NCBI GenBank assembly: GCA_028287465.1
Contig: JAQBPO010000017.1
Coordinates: 1-61,950, forward strand
Length of the DNA stretch: 61,950 bases
Direction of reading: 5' to 3'
Origin: Fibrobacterota bacterium
GTDB lineage: Bacteria > Fibrobacterota > Fibrobacteria > UBA11236
How positions within the stretch are numbered: the first letter of the stretch is position 1; each line of letters starts with the position of its first letter. Of the stretch, positions 61,091-61,950 are shown piece by piece. A program made the position numbers and the translations under genes. The notes below the pieces were generated by a model that was not told the DNA's origin, did not search any database, and worked only from the letters and a program-made list of their open reading frames with translations.

Positions 61091-61950
61091 CTATTCGGAA
61101 GTCCTTCGCCCGAACGGGGGCATCCGTTCCACCGCCTTCACGAAATCCCTGATCGCTCCCGCCTCGGCCCGCGCCTTGTCCGAATGCCCGCCTTTCCCCC
61201 GCGCCTCCACCGGACCGGCGATACCGGGTATGGAGATCTGCGCGCGCACGGAAACGAAGAAAAGCCCGCCGAGGGAATCCAGGGTAGCCTCCAGGTTGCG
61301 GACCTCCAGAATGGGCGGAACCGTTTTCCCCCCGGAACGGAAAGGGAATTCCCCTGGAACGATCCGGTACGCCGGGCTCTTCAGTCCCGCCAAGGCATGG
61401 CGAAGTTCCAGCGCCAGGCCGCCTTCATCGGGAAGGCCCTCCTTCCGGATCGACAGGCCCAGGTCGACCTTGAGCCATGCGGCTTCCACGCCAAGGCTTT
61501 TTTCCGCATCCGTTCCGATCCACGCCACCTTCCATCGGCCAGGCTCCAGGCCGCATTCCAGGAAAGGCCGCCTCAGGTCCAGTCCGCCGTCCGCTCCGGT
61601 TTCGACCCGGCAGGGAGCGGTTTCCGGGCGCTGCCGGTCCGTCAGGGTCAGGGATAGAGGCCCCTTCCACCTCCCCCGGGTATCGGAATCGATCAGGAAT
61701 ACCTGGGGGGCGGGAGAGGTCGAAGAAGGCCCCGCATGGCCGGAGGACGTTCCCGGGGACGGGGGATGATGGCCCGCTGGCGCAGAATAGGACCAAGCCG
61801 CCGGGCCTGAAACCAATTCCGCCCGGCGCTCCGCGGCCTGGATCCTGGAGGTGATTCCCGCGTAACGGATCGGGATCAGGGCCGGTCCCGCGGCGGGTTC
61901 GCCGCCCGCGGCGGGTTCGCCGCCCGCGGCGGGTTCGCCGCCCGCGGCGG
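61091..61950 (-). CDS. Partial CDS of unknown function, cut by window end
   Basis: An open frame from the window edge to a stop at 61091. The visible part begins in a Gly-Glu-Pro-Ala repeat (GEPAAG, three copies), continues through LIPIRYAGITSRIQAAERRAE, a Pro/Ser-rich linker, then a domain with PQVFLIDSDTRGRWKGPLSL, WKVAWIGTDAEKSLGVEAAW and LFFVSVRAQISIPGIAG. The true start lies beyond 61950. Internal TTG 61816 could be read as a start, but the frame continues upstream without a stop. Not recognised. Spacing suggests co-transcription with the DUF2330 gene. Confidence 0.6.
   Translation of the reverse strand, partial: AAGGEPAAGGEPAAGGEPAAGPALIPIRYAGITSRIQAAERRAELVSGPAAWSYSAPAGHHPPSPGTSSGHAGPSSTSPAPQVFLIDSDTRGRWKGPLSLTLTDRQRPETAPCRVETGADGGLDLRRPFLECGLEPGRWKVAWIGTDAEKSLGVEAAWLKVDLGLSIRKEGLPDEGGLALELRHALAGLKSPAYRIVPGEFPFRSGGKTVPPILEVRNLEATLDSLGGLFFVSVRAQISIPGIAGPVEARGKGGHSDKARAEAGAIRDFVKAVERMPPFGRRTSE
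61890..61950 (-). repeat. 18-bp tandem repeat encoding GEPAAG hexapeptides
   Basis: The unit GCGGGTTCGCCGCCCGCG repeats about three times to the window end with period 18, in frame with the partial gene, so the copy number beyond the edge is unknown. Confidence 0.85.

Overview
The window looks like chromosomal DNA of a Gram-negative bacterium with high GC content (roughly 60 percent by eye) from the Fibrobacterota/FCB side of the tree. This is an inference from four things: many lipoproteins and outer-membrane proteins, three proteins ending in short beta-rich tails like Por/type IX secretion sorting domains, DUF4249-like and DUF1080-like proteins, and tandem outer-membrane paralogs. I found no rRNA, tRNA, insertion sequence, CRISPR array or phage gene.

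Layout. 0.1-6 kb: a TPR-like lipoprotein, then a tightly overlapping four-gene operon (ECF sigma factor, one-span membrane regulator, secreted caspase-like protease with a beta-rich tail, lipoprotein). 6.3-21.1 kb, all minus strand: a diheme cytochrome c-like secreted protein; then, in transcription order from 21.1 kb downward, a DUF1080 protein, three tandem outer-membrane paralogs, and a complete ABC importer (binding lipoprotein, two permeases, a 71-residue membrane protein, two different ATPases) ending in a HupE-like protein. 21.5-26.5 kb: a 1423-residue multidomain surface lipoprotein and its small membrane partner. 27-32 kb: a conflict-type island with a frameshifted gene resembling type VI effector cores, an exported YwqK-like putative immunity protein, and a hipBA toxin-antitoxin pair behind three phased operators. 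31.9-34.9 kb: a fused MFS/spermidine-synthase-like protein. 35.1-40.8 kb: two divergent transcripts making an ebo-like cluster (eboD plus a TIM-barrel isomerase one way; eboE, eboF, eboC the other), without eboA or eboB. 40.8-43.6 kb: REP-like repeats, a GNAT enzyme, a lipoprotein and a one-span protein.

43.6-54 kb is a self-contained TonB uptake unit: a TetR regulator, then receptor, Cys-rich DUF4249-like lipoprotein, DUF3450 protein, TtpC-type long ExbB, ExbB, ExbD, TonB and a TPR protein in one run. Near-identical 15-bp operators overlap the TetR and receptor promoters. 54-62 kb is mixed: hemerythrin, glycosyltransferase, CDF metal efflux, GH16 glucanase, LLM oxidoreductase, DUF1161 remnant, a small membrane protein, a DUF2330 lipoprotein, and a gene cut by the window edge.

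The most distinctive items are the split ebo-like cluster, the caspase/sigma operon, the TetR-TonB regulon with a Cys-rich repeat protein, the effector/immunity/hipBA island, and several unexplained palindromes and repeats.
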